Positions 1 through 8,315 of a stretch of 51,652 nt of DNA are shown here, piece after piece. The translations under genes and the position numbers were made by a program. The DNA comes from an uncultured Neglectibacter sp. (GTDB taxonomy: Bacteria; Bacillota; Clostridia; Oscillospirales; Acutalibacteraceae), in contig CAJFSY010000013.1 in assembly GCA_904419785.1 (NCBI GenBank), positions 1 to 51,652 on the forward strand. Direction: 5' to 3'. The notes beneath the pieces were generated by a model. The model did not search any database and was not told the origin of the DNA. It saw nothing but the letters and a program-made list of their open reading frames with translations. Each line of letters begins with the position of its first letter. The stretch's first letter is position 1.

Positions 1-1
1 G

Positions 2-529
2 AGTGTCAAGAAGGGCCAGCAGATCGGGAACATGGGCAACACAGGCAACAGCTACGGAAGCCACCTTCATTTTGAGGTGCGCAACACTTCTGACACATGC
101 ATCGACCCGGCGCCCTATCTCGCGGCGGATTTGCCGGGACTTAAAACAGAAACAGAAACGGAGGAAAAGGATATGACAGAAGCGGAAGCCAGAAAGATCG
201 CCCAGAATGAGATCGCCAAGTATTTTGCCGCCCTGGAAAAGAAGCCCGTGTCCGGGTGGGCGCAGGGCCATGTGGATACCGTGAAAAAACGCGGAATCAT
301 GAATGGCGACACGGATGGTAATTTCCGCCCCCAGGATGTGATCACCCGAGAAGAGGTGGCCGCAACATTGGTAAATGCCCTGGGGATTGGCAAAGAACCC
401 TCCGATTGGGCCAAGGAAGCTTTTGAAAAAGCTACAGCGGCGGGAATCATGGACGGCACCATGCCCAGGGAAGCCCTGACCCGTGAACAGTTTGCCGTGA
501 TTTTGGACAAGCTGGGATTGATTCCCTAA
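2..529 (+). CDS. Peptidoglycan hydrolase, M23 C-terminus plus SLH-like repeats (5' partial)
   Basis: The gene begins before the window; the open frame from base 2 gives 175 residues. The first 30 or so residues end a peptidase M23 (LytM-type) fold, recognised by the GSHLHFEV metal-ligand motif. A short Glu/Lys-rich linker follows, then two S-layer-homology-like units (GWAQGHVDTVKKRGIMNG and a second around DWAKEAFEKATAAGIMDG, both with the TREE or TREQ signature). Such proteins cut peptide cross-links in peptidoglycan and hold on to the wall through the repeats. This architecture is common in lysins of prophages and phage-like elements, and the tRNA-like sequence about 110 bases downstream fits an element boundary. 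A housekeeping wall hydrolase is also possible, because the N-terminus is unseen. Confidence 0.8.
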   Translation, partial: SVKKGQQIGNMGNTGNSYGSHLHFEVRNTSDTCIDPAPYLAADLPGLKTETETEEKDMTEAEARKIAQNEIAKYFAALEKKPVSGWAQGHVDTVKKRGIMNGDTDGNFRPQDVITREEVAATLVNALGIGKEPSDWAKEAFEKATAAGIMDGTMPREALTREQFAVILDKLGLIP

Positions 530-551
530 AAATCACAGAAGTAAAAGCGAG

Positions 552-579
552 GCCCCGGCGTAAAAACCGGGGCTTTTTT
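552..579 (+). terminator. Rho-independent terminator after the lysin gene
   Basis: GCCCCGG (552-558) pairs perfectly with CCGGGGC (567-573) across an 8-base loop and is followed by six T. It lies 22 bases after the stop codon of the M23/SLH gene. Confidence 0.85.
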
Positions 580-640
580 GTTAGCTATACAACATAAAAT
601 AAAATTATCCTAGAAAACAAGCTATATTTTTAAGCGTTTA

Positions 641-673
641 AATGGGTTCGAATCCCCGCCAGCCCAGCCACCA
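641..673 (+). other. tRNA 3'-end-like sequence, possible attachment site
   Basis: GGGTTCGAATCCCC is a typical tRNA T-arm (TTCGAAT loop closed by GGG/CCC). It is followed by CCAGCCCA, which could be the 3' acceptor strand and discriminator base, and CCACCA occurs a few bases on. The 5' half of a tRNA is absent upstream (AT-rich 590-640), and the 5' side of the T-stem is incomplete. Integrases often recombine in the 3' end of a tRNA gene and leave such a copy at the far end of the element. Numbering of the 3' end is ambiguous by a few bases, so the parent tRNA cannot be named. Confidence 0.45.
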
Positions 674-966
674 GCGTGGCGCTCTATCCAGAGGGGGTTA
701 ATTCGTTACAGACCGGAAAATGGGAAGACCTTTGTCCAGGGGCTTTCTGCTGGGGAAATTTTGAAACTGGGATTGACAGAGTTTTTGTTGCGCGGTAAAA
801 TTTAACTGTAAAGTTTTATTATTATAAAAAATTTAGTGCATTTTCACATGTGCTTGATTTCGTAGAAATGGCTGTAAAACATTGTGAGTAAAGAAAAAAA
901 GTATTTTTTAATGGTGTAAGCAACGGCTGCTGGAACAATATTTCATTCCTTAGGGGAGGGAGAACC
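674..966. other. Intergenic region, no confident gene
   Basis: About 290 bases separate the tRNA-like sequence from the lipoprotein gene. A short frame open to the stop at about 804 resembles decayed coding sequence but matches nothing I recognise. The last 130 bases are AT-rich. GGGGAGGG at 953-960 is the ribosome binding site of the following gene. Confidence 0.4.
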
Positions 967-1608
967 ATGAAACGCTTTGTGGTCTGCTGGGTCCTGTCCA
1001 TCCTGCTTTTGCCGCTGTTTGGGTGTGCCCCTGAAGAAAAGCAAGCTGCTGTTAGCGCTACAGTGCTGGAGGCGTTCGCAGTGCAGGAGGAGAAAGCGGT
1101 GGAACAGCTGGGTCTTTCCAATGCTATGGTAGATGGGAGCAATCATATCTACCAGGGGAGTTCTTCCTGGTGCGGAATCGAAATGGATACGGAATTTGTC
1201 TTTAAGAAGGAAAAGCCTTATGTCTTTACCGCCGAAAAGGTCTATGACGATTCTGAAAAGACCCGGGTCTTGGCGCAGGAATGTGTGGCCCTGTTCAAAG
1301 AGCAGTTGGGCGCGCCGAATGCCTGCGAGTTCTTTAACCGGGAGACGAATAACGGAATAAGCTATGGAACCTATATTGAAGAGGGAAAAGAAGAGGAGAT
1401 CGAAGGTGAAGGCTTCAATACCATTTTTTCCGATGATCCTGTGATCGGTTACCCATTGGCTTTCCGTTTCTTTTTCCCCAGCGAGGATGAAAGCATGCAA
1501 AAGGTTTTTGTTGAGTGTTCTTTTGTCCGTATGAAAGAAAATCCGGAACAGGTCACCTTTACGTTTCAGATTCTTCCCGATATTACGAATCCTGACTATT
1601 TTGAATGA
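967..1608 (+). CDS. Hypothetical lipoprotein, 213 aa
   Basis: The protein starts with a lipoprotein signal peptide: MKR, a hydrophobic stretch (VVCWVLSILLLPLF), then the lipobox FGC with Cys20 as the probable lipidated residue. The mature part is a single soluble domain of about 190 residues rich in Glu and Lys with alternating hydrophobics (for example TRVLAQECVALFKEQLGAP), so it probably faces outward, tethered to the membrane. A strong ribosome binding site (GGGGAGGG) lies 6 bases before ATG. It is monocistronic between AT-rich spacers. I do not recognise the family. Confidence 0.7.
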   Translation: MKRFVVCWVLSILLLPLFGCAPEEKQAAVSATVLEAFAVQEEKAVEQLGLSNAMVDGSNHIYQGSSSWCGIEMDTEFVFKKEKPYVFTAEKVYDDSEKTRVLAQECVALFKEQLGAPNACEFFNRETNNGISYGTYIEEGKEEEIEGEGFNTIFSDDPVIGYPLAFRFFFPSEDESMQKVFVECSFVRMKENPEQVTFTFQILPDITNPDYFE

Positions 1609-1724
1609 TTTATAGTATCTCAAACCCAAATCCAACAAAACGGTATGCCACATCTGCGGAAGGGTACATTCTGCAATTTATCTACGGTTAAGATCCTTTT
1701 TCACGGTAAAGGAGAGATCGGCGG

Positions 1725-1802
1725 ATGATAAAGAAAGATGTGAAGGTCCTTCTAACGAAATTGCCGGAGGACTATGGGAAAGTGCTGACCGAGCGAGAAT
1801 AG
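1725..1802 (+). pseudogene. Short ORF, probable gene remnant (25 aa)
   Basis: ATG with a GGAGA ribosome-binding-like sequence 9 bases upstream opens a frame beginning MIKKDVKVLLTKLPEDYGK that stops after 25 codons. It reads like the N-terminus of a longer protein. Another piece at 1989-2105 lies in the same reading frame and reads like a C-terminus, so the two may be the ends of one interrupted gene. The family is not recognised. Confidence 0.3.
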
Positions 1803-1856
1803 TATTGTTGTTCTCCAATAAATCAAAGGGGAATTGCAACCCCCGAAAACAAAAAG

Positions 1857-1895
1857 AGAGATTGAATGCCCCAAAAGGGTTTCAATCTCTTTTTT
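1857..1895 (+). terminator. Hairpin with T-run
   Basis: AGAGATTGAA (1857-1866) pairs with TTCAATCTCT (1881-1890), followed by five T. No complete gene lies directly upstream, which fits decay of the neighbouring sequence. Confidence 0.7.
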
Positions 1896-1988
1896 GTAAG
1901 TTGAAACCCACAAGAGAGAATCCCATCAAAAAAGTATCACAAAACGAGTGGGGCTTGTACCTGAACGGTTCAGGGCATGTAGCTGTAA

Positions 1989-2105
1989 ATGAAATGTTCT
2001 AACCTATTTCCTCTGGAACCTGACGATGTTGTGTGGTATGATTATGCTGAAAATAAAAATGTGATGGAATCCTTTGGCGTAGAGGAGATTCAGCAGGATG
2101 GGTAA
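1989..2105 (+). pseudogene. Short ORF, probable C-terminal gene remnant (38 aa)
   Basis: The frame starts MKCSNLFPLEPDDVVWYDYA and ends in an acidic tail (VEEIQQDG). Composition looks like true coding sequence, but no ribosome binding site precedes the ATG. It is most simply the tail of a gene whose middle was lost between 1803 and 1988. It ends just before the GH3 gene leader. Confidence 0.3.
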
Positions 2106-2211
2106 CGCGCTTTGCCTCGTGCTGGAACATGTTTTCACCGGTATTGCTTCAAGGGCCTGCTGTGATCACGGGAAATCCGCCAGCCAAAGGGAAAATAAGG
2201 GAGGTTCATCC

Positions 2212-4470
2212 ATGTTGTATCAAGACGCGTCAAAAACGCCCCGGGAGCGGGCGGAAGATCTTCTATCCCGCCTGACATTGCGGGAAAAAGTGGGACAGCT
2301 CAACCAAAGACTGTATGGCTTTTCCGCTTACACACGAGAGGGAGAGGACATCTCTCTTTCGCAGGAATTTACCGAAGAAGTAGAACGTTACAGCGGTTTG
2401 GGAGTTCTTTATGGACTGTATCGGGCGGACCCTTGGTCTCAGAGAGACTATTCCAACGGCCTGTATGGAAAATACATGAAACGGGCCTATAACCTGGCGC
2501 AAAAATATGTTGTGGAGCATTCCCGTTTCGGCATCCCCATGCTGTTGAGTACCGAGTGCCCCCACGGCCATCAGGCTTTGGACGGCTATTTGCTGCCGGT
2601 CAACTTGGGAGTGGGCGCGGCCTGGAACCCTTCGCTTACAGAAGAGGCATATCGGGTGTGTGGAAAGCAGCTAAAGGACTTGGGCGTGCATTACGCGTTG
2701 ATCTCTATGCTGGATGTGCTGCGTGACCCCCGGTGGGGCCGCAGTGAGGAGTGCTATGGCGAAGACCCGTTCCTGGCGGCAAGTTTGGCCCGCAGCGCGG
2801 TAAAAGGCTGCCAGGAAGAAGGCGTGCCGGTGGTGGCTAAGCACTTCTGCGCCCAGGGAGAGGGTACAGGCGGCGTGAATGCCAGCGCGGCCCGCATCGG
2901 TCCCCGGGAGTTGCGGGAGATACACCTTCCCTCCATGAAAGCTTGCTGCGAAGAAGGCGTGGCAGGCGTTATGGCGGCTTATAACGAAATTGACGGCATG
3001 TACTGCCATGGCAATAAAGAACTGCTTCAAGATGTCCTGCGTGGCGAACTGGGCTTTACAGGGGCGGTCATGGCGGACGGCTGCGCCATCGACCGCTTGG
3101 ATAATTTGACCGGTTCCCCTGTGGCTTCGGGAGCCATGGCATTGGATGCGGGCGTGGACATCAGCTTGTGGGATAACGGTTTCTCCCATTTGGAAGAAGC
3201 CGTAGAACAAGGCCTTGTCTCCGAGGCTCAAGTGGACCGGGCGGCCCTGCGGGTGTTGGAGCTGAAATTCCAGCTGGGTTTGTTCGAGAACCCCTATCTC
3301 TCTGAGGATGAACCCCTTTCCTTCCCGGTGGAAGAGTACCCCCAAAGCTTGGAACTTGCCCGTCAGGGAGCGGTTCTGTTGAAAAACCAAGGGATTCTGC
3401 CTTTGCGCCCCCAGGGAAAGCGCATTGCGGTGATCGGGCCCAACGCCGACGATCTGTACCATCAGATGGGAGATTACTCGCCTGCTATGGCCCAGGGTGC
3501 CGGAGCCACTCTTTTGAAAGGCTTGCGGGAATTGCTGGGTGAGGATTCCGTCCGATATGCGCAAGGCTGTCCCATTTGCGGGCAGGAAGGCGCTGCTATT
3601 GAAGAGGCGGTGGCTCTGGCCCGGGAAAGCGATCTTGTCATTTTGGCGGTGGGCGGTTCTTCCAGCCGGTTCGCGGGAGCCAGCTTCGATATCAACGGTG
3701 CGGCTGAAACCGATGGCGCCATCATGATGGATTGCGGCGAAGGGATCGATTGTTCCACTTTGCGGCTGCCTGGGCTTCAGGACCAGCTGTGTCAGGCGGT
3801 TCTGGAGACCGGGAAGCCTGTGGTGGCGGTGGTCATCGGCGGGCGGCCCTATGCCATCCCAGAGCTGTGCGAAGCTGCTCAGGGCGTGATCTATTCTTTC
3901 TATCCCGGCCCTTGGGGAGGAAGGGCTTTGGCGGAAATCCTTCTGGGGAAGGTTTCGCCTTCCGGCAGGCTGCCGGCTTCTTTGCCCCGCAGCGTGGGAC
4001 AGCTGCCTTGCTATTACAATCCCAAGTCCTCTTACCGGCCTACGCACTATTGCGATCAGGAAGATGGGGCGCTTTATCCTTTTGGGTATGGTCTTTCTTA
4101 TACGGAATTTGCCATAGAAGATGTGCGCTTCCCGGAGAAAGTTTCCTTAAAAGAGCTGGAAGCAGGCGCCCGGGTCAAGGTGCGGTTTGTGCTGAAAAAT
4201 TTGGGGGATATGGATGCTTGGGCAGTCCCTCAGCTGTTTATTCATGATGTGCAGGCCAGCACTGTGCGGCGCGTGCGGGAACTGAAAGCCTTTGATAAAG
4301 TGTTTTTGAAATCCGGCCAGGGGGAAGAATGGGAGCTGTCGCTGGGTGCGGCGGAGCTTTCCCTTTGGGACCCTGCGATGCGTTTCGTGGTAGAGCCCGG
4401 CGACTTTGCGCTTTCTCTGGAAGAAGGCGGAAAAGTATACGCTACCGGGACTTTGACAGTGACTCCCTGA
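2212..4470 (+). CDS. Glycoside hydrolase family 3 beta-glycosidase
   Basis: A 752-residue cytoplasmic GH3 enzyme (no signal peptide), expected to release terminal beta-linked sugars such as glucose or xylose from oligosaccharides. Order of parts: GH3 N-terminal TIM barrel (about 1-330) with the conserved KHF substrate-binding motif and the nucleophile Asp289 in the sequence TGAVMADG; GH3 C-terminal alpha/beta domain (about 345-590) beginning GAVLLKNQGILPL; and a fibronectin-III-like domain (about 650-752). The start at 2212 is preferred over an in-frame ATG at 2098 because GGGAGG sits 7 bases before it and GH3 homology begins there. The gene is monocistronic and ends in a strong terminator. 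Exact sugar preference cannot be read from the sequence. Confidence 0.92.
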   Translation: MLYQDASKTPRERAEDLLSRLTLREKVGQLNQRLYGFSAYTREGEDISLSQEFTEEVERYSGLGVLYGLYRADPWSQRDYSNGLYGKYMKRAYNLAQKYVVEHSRFGIPMLLSTECPHGHQALDGYLLPVNLGVGAAWNPSLTEEAYRVCGKQLKDLGVHYALISMLDVLRDPRWGRSEECYGEDPFLAASLARSAVKGCQEEGVPVVAKHFCAQGEGTGGVNASAARIGPRELREIHLPSMKACCEEGVAGVMAAYNEIDGMYCHGNKELLQDVLRGELGFTGAVMADGCAIDRLDNLTGSPVASGAMALDAGVDISLWDNGFSHLEEAVEQGLVSEAQVDRAALRVLELKFQLGLFENPYLSEDEPLSFPVEEYPQSLELARQGAVLLKNQGILPLRPQGKRIAVIGPNADDLYHQMGDYSPAMAQGAGATLLKGLRELLGEDSVRYAQGCPICGQEGAAIEEAVALARESDLVILAVGGSSSRFAGASFDINGAAETDGAIMMDCGEGIDCSTLRLPGLQDQLCQAVLETGKPVVAVVIGGRPYAIPELCEAAQGVIYSFYPGPWGGRALAEILLGKVSPSGRLPASLPRSVGQLPCYYNPKSSYRPTHYCDQEDGALYPFGYGLSYTEFAIEDVRFPEKVSLKELEAGARVKVRFVLKNLGDMDAWAVPQLFIHDVQASTVRRVRELKAFDKVFLKSGQGEEWELSLGAAELSLWDPAMRFVVEPGDFALSLEEGGKVYATGTLTVTP

Positions 4471-4493
4471 TTTTGGGAAAATGAAAATAAAGG

Positions 4494-4548
4494 CCCCCGT
4501 GGGGGAACGTCCGTGTTTTGCGAACAGTTCCCCCACGGGGGTTTTTTT
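4494..4548. terminator. Bidirectional terminator between convergent genes
   Basis: A perfect 15-base stem (4494-4508 with 4527-4541) is followed by seven T on the plus strand. On the minus strand the flank is also T-rich (complement of AAAATAAAGG), so it can end both the GH3 gene and the anti-sigma gene. Confidence 0.92.
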
Positions 4549-4549
4549 G

Positions 4550-6199
4550 TTATTGCAGCTGTTCCCAATCCCTCCATATCAGGCGGATGGTGCGCTGGTA
4601 CACAGTTTCTCCCGAATCCGGGTCGGTGAGGGTAACGGTGACAAAATCCATAAGCTGCAAGTCCTTCACCTCAGAGGCGTCCAGTGTGGTTCCCCACTCA
4701 TAATAAGCGTCGCCTCCCGCGGAAGTTTCTTCCGCACTGGCTGCGGAAAGGCTGCCTTGGGCCAGGTTGTTCCCATCTTGGTCGGTTATGGCCACAGAAA
4801 GGTCCTTTTCCGGAGCAGGGCCGTCCGTTACAAAATGAAGCTGGAACTGGCCTTGCACCTTGTTGTATTGGAACGACCACAAACTGTTGCCGTTTTGGAA
4901 CAGTTCCGGAATGGCGATAACATTCTTCCAGGCAGTTTGCCCCAGCTGGGCCATATCCGGGTCGTTTATATACATGAACCACTGGAGAATTTCGAACCGC
5001 TGCCGGTAATCATCGGCATAGTGCATCCCCGCGTCCAGATAGGTCTGACTGGATCGGGCTTCGCCGGTATCCAGGTCGATGGTAGATTCAGCCAACACCC
5101 GCACTTCATACTCTTTCCCGGAAGGAGGATAGAACATGGGTGCTTCTCCGGGCTGGGGCTGGTCGATCTGCTCTTCAAAAAACCGCAGAACCACTTCTTC
5201 CGTACTGCTGGGCAGGCTGTCAAAACAAGCTGTGGCGGTGATAGTCTCCGTATCCTCAGAAACGTCTTCATGCAAAACCAGGTCGCTCAGTTCCATGTTC
5301 ATCTGGATGTTGGTGCCGTCGGTGAGATACAGCTGGGGGAAGTTTACCGGCATGGTGCTGATCCCCCAGAAGGGAATGGTATAGTTGATCTTGGTGTAAG
5401 AAGGCGTTGCTTCCACCCAGTTGATCTGGATATCCCCGTTGTTCTCGAACTGGTTTAACGTCTTGTTGTGGCTGGTATCCACAGTTACAGATACTTGTCC
5501 CTGGAAAGCCCCTGGTAGTTCTTCGTGGTCTCCGCCGTTGTTAAAGCATCGGGAAATCTCGCTGACCTGGTACGATAGATTCAGTGTTTCCCCATCGCTT
5601 ACATTGTCCTTCAAGGGGAGGGAGAGAGCTCCCAGCAGAGTATCCCCCTCGGGGTAAAGGAGCAAATAAGTCTCGTCCAGTTCTTGCCCGTTGGCGGTGG
5701 CGTTCACTTTGCCGGCTACATAATACAAGTCCTCCAAGACCTGCTGGGAAGCCCCTTCCATGGTGAAGGTCAGGTGGACGTATTCCCCGTCGCTGTATGA
5801 TTCGTTCAGGACCAAGGAAAGCCCCTGGGTGCTCTCCGGGGTGGCTTGGGCGTTGACTTCCGCCACTCCGTCGTAGGTGCCCACATAGGTGCCTACCATG
5901 GTTTTCTTATCCCCGTTGTAGAACCGGAAGGCTTTCCCGATCAGAGGGATGCTTTCCGCGAATACGGGGTTTACGGCGTTCACGCCGCACAAGAGTACGA
6001 AAGCCGCCGTGACTGTGGCGAAAGCCACGCCAAACCCTTTCCACCAATAGCGGCGCCTTGCTGTAGGCATCTTTTCCTCCTGGGGGCGTTCCTCCAAACA
6101 GCGGCAGGTTTCTTCCAGCCTGTGGTGGAGGGCATCCGGCACTTCTTCTTTTGCAAAATAGGCGTAGATTTTGCCCTGATAGTCTTGGTTATTTTTCAT
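4550..6199 (-). CDS. DUF4179 anti-sigma factor, membrane-anchored
   Basis: A 549-residue protein with an N-terminal cytoplasmic segment (about 1-52) that would hold the sigma factor, one membrane span (about 53-76, VAFATVTAAFVLLCGV), then the DUF4179 domain starting NPVFAESIPLIGKAFRFYNG and a long beta-rich extracytoplasmic region. Families of this shape keep an ECF sigma factor inactive until an envelope signal arrives. It overlaps the sigma gene by 11 bases, which indicates translational coupling. The roughly 470-residue outer part is long for the family and probably does the sensing. The signal itself is unknown. Confidence 0.85.
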   Translation of the reverse strand: MKNNQDYQGKIYAYFAKEEVPDALHHRLEETCRCLEERPQEEKMPTARRRYWWKGFGVAFATVTAAFVLLCGVNAVNPVFAESIPLIGKAFRFYNGDKKTMVGTYVGTYDGVAEVNAQATPESTQGLSLVLNESYSDGEYVHLTFTMEGASQQVLEDLYYVAGKVNATANGQELDETYLLLYPEGDTLLGALSLPLKDNVSDGETLNLSYQVSEISRCFNNGGDHEELPGAFQGQVSVTVDTSHNKTLNQFENNGDIQINWVEATPSYTKINYTIPFWGISTMPVNFPQLYLTDGTNIQMNMELSDLVLHEDVSEDTETITATACFDSLPSSTEEVVLRFFEEQIDQPQPGEAPMFYPPSGKEYEVRVLAESTIDLDTGEARSSQTYLDAGMHYADDYRQRFEILQWFMYINDPDMAQLGQTAWKNVIAIPELFQNGNSLWSFQYNKVQGQFQLHFVTDGPAPEKDLSVAITDQDGNNLAQGSLSAASAEETSAGGDAYYEWGTTLDASEVKDLQLMDFVTVTLTDPDSGETVYQRTIRLIWRDWEQLQ

Positions 6200-6725
6200 G
6201 GCAAAGCTCCTCCTTTTCTGTGTAAGCGGCTTGGAACCGTTTTCTGCCTCGGTGCAGGCGTTGCCTGACGCAATCCTCGCTTAAGCTTAGCGCTTTGGAA
6301 ATCTCTTTTGTGGAAAGCCCATCGTAATAGAACAGCCCCAGTATCAGCCGGTCCTCTTCTTTCAAGCTTTGCAAAGCGGCGTTCACATCCATGGTTTGAT
6401 CCCAATCCGGCAGTTCGCTGGTGTCGGGGACTTCTTCCAGCTGGCTGTGGCTGTATTTGCTTTGCTGAGAACCGATGCGGTAGCATTTGTTCATCAGTAT
6501 TCGCACAAGCCAGGTTTTGAAGTGTTTTGCCTGCCGGAGCTTTCCTATACTTTGCCAGGCGTCTAAAACGGCGTCCTGCACAGCGTCTGCGGCATCTTCG
6601 GGATTTTTCAAAATGGTCATGGCTACACGGGCCAACATTTGCTCATTGCCCAGTATAAGCTGGGTAAACGCTTTGCGGTCCCCTTTGCGCGCCAGCTTTA
6701 CCAGACGCAGAGTTTCTTGTTCCAT
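6189..6725 (-). CDS. ECF-type RNA polymerase sigma factor
   Basis: A 178-residue sigma-70 family protein. Region 2 lies in the first half (AVQDAVLDAWQSIGKL, then FKTWLVRILMNKCY) and region 4 in the second (LILGLFYYDGLSTKEIS with a helix-turn-helix in ALSLSEDCVRQRLHRGRK). It directs RNA polymerase to a stress regulon under control of the downstream DUF4179 protein. ATG at 6725 is chosen because AAAGGAGG lies 7-8 bases upstream and the sequence before it is not conserved-looking. I do not see a confident self-recognition promoter in the 110 bases upstream. Confidence 0.93.
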   Translation of the reverse strand: MEQETLRLVKLARKGDRKAFTQLILGNEQMLARVAMTILKNPEDAADAVQDAVLDAWQSIGKLRQAKHFKTWLVRILMNKCYRIGSQQSKYSHSQLEEVPDTSELPDWDQTMDVNAALQSLKEEDRLILGLFYYDGLSTKEISKALSLSEDCVRQRLHRGRKRFQAAYTEKEELCHEK

Positions 6726-6852
6726 TCCGCAGCCTCCTTTTTCTTCCTTTTGTACCGGTACACCTGTTAGAGCGTTTCCTGGGCTGGAAAGTGACACTTG
6801 TTTCTACAGAAATTTTACAAGATAGATATCCTGTTGCATAGTGTTTAAAAGC

Positions 6853-6898
6853 AAAAAGCAGCGCTTTCCCAAAGTTGAGCTGGAAAGCGCTGCTTTTT
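6853..6898 (-). terminator. Terminator of the aldo/keto reductase gene
   Basis: A stem of at least 13 pairs (6857-6869 with 6882-6894, AGCAGCGCTTTCC) is followed on the minus strand by TTTTTGCTTTT. It lies between the reductase stop and the sigma gene promoter region. Confidence 0.88.
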
Positions 6899-6933
6899 AT
6901 AAAAATGTGGTGTTAGGAGAGATGTTTGCTGGT

Positions 6934-8052
6934 TTATTTATCATACCGTTGGGAAACTTTTTTCAAAGTCTCTACGATAGGCAGATGCTGGGGACATACG
7001 CCTTCGCACTGGCCGCACTCCACACAGTCGCCGGCCCGGCCAAAGTTTTTGGCAAGGGCTTCATAGTTGGTGAAGTTGATAGTCCATCCTTTGGATTCCA
7101 CTTCCCGCATATCCTCGTTGTACAAGGAAAAATACTGGGGGATAGCGATGTGCATGGGACAGCCTTCTGTGCAGTAAGAGCAGCCTGTGCAGGGAATGGC
7201 GATTTGGCTGTTGATGATTTTGGCTGCCTGGAAAGTCAGGTCTTGCTCTTCTTGGGTGAGGGGCACAAAGTTCTCCATAAAACTCAGGTTGTCCTGCATT
7301 TGAGCCATATCGCTCATGCCGGAAAGAACCATCATCACATTGGGCAGGGAGGCGGCGAACCGGATAGCCCAGGAAGCGGCGGACATGCCGGGCGCCCGGG
7401 ACTGTAAAAGCTGTTCCGCCTCTTGGGGGAGATGGGCTAAAGTGCCGCCTTTTACCGGTTCCATAACGATGATGGGGATGTTGTGCTTGCAAGCCACCTC
7501 GTAACATCCTTTAGACTGAATCCAGGGGCTTTCCCAGTCCAGATAATTGATTTGAAGCTGGACGAACTCCATCTCGGGATGTTTTGTCAAGATTTCATCC
7601 AAAAGCTCTGGGTTGTCGTGATAGGAGAAACCGGCGTGTTTTACCAAGCCCTTGGCCTTTTTGTCCAGCAGCCAGTTAAAGCAGTCGAACTGCTCATATT
7701 TTGGATAGCTCCCGGCCTCGATGCCGTGAAGCAGGTAATAATCGAAATACCCGGCGCCGGTCTTTTCCAGCTGGGCCTGGAAAATCTTATCCCGGTCCTC
7801 GAAGGAATTGAAAAAACCGGAATGGAGTTTCGTGGCCAACGTAAAGCTTTCACGGGGATGCCGGTCTACCAAAGCCGCTTTTGTAGCCTTCTCGCTGGCA
7901 AAGGCGTTGTACATCCAGGCGGTGTCAAAATAGGTGAAGCCTTTCTCTAAAAACAAGTCTACCATTTGTTTTAGAAGCTCCAAATCCACCGTGCTGGCGT
8001 CATTGGCGTCTAAGAGGGGCAGACGCATTAAACCGAATCCGAGTTTTTTCAT
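6934..8052 (-). CDS. Aldo/keto reductase with C-terminal 4Fe-4S dicluster domain
   Basis: A 372-residue cytoplasmic oxidoreductase. Residues 1 to about 270 form an aldo/keto reductase barrel with the catalytic tetrad visible in order (FDTAWMY, TLATKLHS, YYLLHGIE). The C-terminus carries two ferredoxin-type cysteine clusters (CTGCSYCTEGCP and CVECGQCEGVCP). Such fusions are common in Clostridia and are assumed to couple carbonyl reduction to iron-sulfur electron transfer. ATG at 8052 is chosen over one at 8085: the upstream codon overlaps the -10 box at 8084-8089, and GGAAAGGAAG sits 8 bases before 8052. The gene is divergent from a TetR regulator and has a 19-base-spacer promoter, so it is probably inducible. 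Confidence 0.92.
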   Translation of the reverse strand: MKKLGFGLMRLPLLDANDASTVDLELLKQMVDLFLEKGFTYFDTAWMYNAFASEKATKAALVDRHPRESFTLATKLHSGFFNSFEDRDKIFQAQLEKTGAGYFDYYLLHGIEAGSYPKYEQFDCFNWLLDKKAKGLVKHAGFSYHDNPELLDEILTKHPEMEFVQLQINYLDWESPWIQSKGCYEVACKHNIPIIVMEPVKGGTLAHLPQEAEQLLQSRAPGMSAASWAIRFAASLPNVMMVLSGMSDMAQMQDNLSFMENFVPLTQEEQDLTFQAAKIINSQIAIPCTGCSYCTEGCPMHIAIPQYFSLYNEDMREVESKGWTINFTNYEALAKNFGRAGDCVECGQCEGVCPQHLPIVETLKKVSQRYDK

Positions 8053-8083
8053 GGGGGATACTTCCTTTCCTGAAATTTCTTTC

Positions 8084-8114
8084 ATTATAAAGGTTGAAGT
8101 TTACCTTAAGTCAA
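8084..8114 (-). promoter_or_regulatory. Promoter with 19-bp spacer, MerR-operator-like
   Basis: On the minus strand TTGACT (8114-8109) and TATAAT (8089-8084) are separated by 19 bases. The spacer contains AAGGTAAACTT, an imperfect dyad. Long spacers with a central dyad are typical of promoters untwisted by MerR-family activators, and the sequence resembles operators I recall for the AdhR-type MerR branch. No MerR gene lies in the window. Confidence 0.6.
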
Positions 8115-8224
8115 GGGTTTAATAGAAAAAAATGAAAAAACTTTTGGAGAAGGCCCCTGCAAGCGTTTTTCTGTTCCGTGGGGAAAAGGGCTGGAAGCAT
8201 CCCTCGATTTGTGGTGGAAAGTTT

Positions 8225-8244
8225 AGGATGTGTTTGCACATCCT
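8225..8244. promoter_or_regulatory. Perfect dyad, candidate TetR operator
   Basis: AGGATGTG and CACATCCT form an 8-4-8 inverted repeat in the divergent region between the reductase and the TetR gene. It ends one base before a TTGAAA that could be the -35 of the TetR gene (with TAATAT at 8270-8275, 19-base spacer), so binding there would give autorepression. Confidence 0.55.
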
Positions 8245-8315
8245 TTGAAAATATGATAAAACATAAGCTTAATATAAGTCTTTAAGTCTTTGATATATGA
8301 GGTGTGTCCCTAGAT

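Noticed and set aside
1857-1895. GTTTCAATC-type string that resembles a CRISPR repeat
   Set aside because: It occurs once, as one arm of a hairpin terminator, with no repeat-spacer pattern.
2671-4047. Minus-strand frame of 458 codons opposite the GH3 gene
   Set aside because: Rich in Arg, His and Gln as expected from reading a GC-rich gene backwards; no start signal or family motif.
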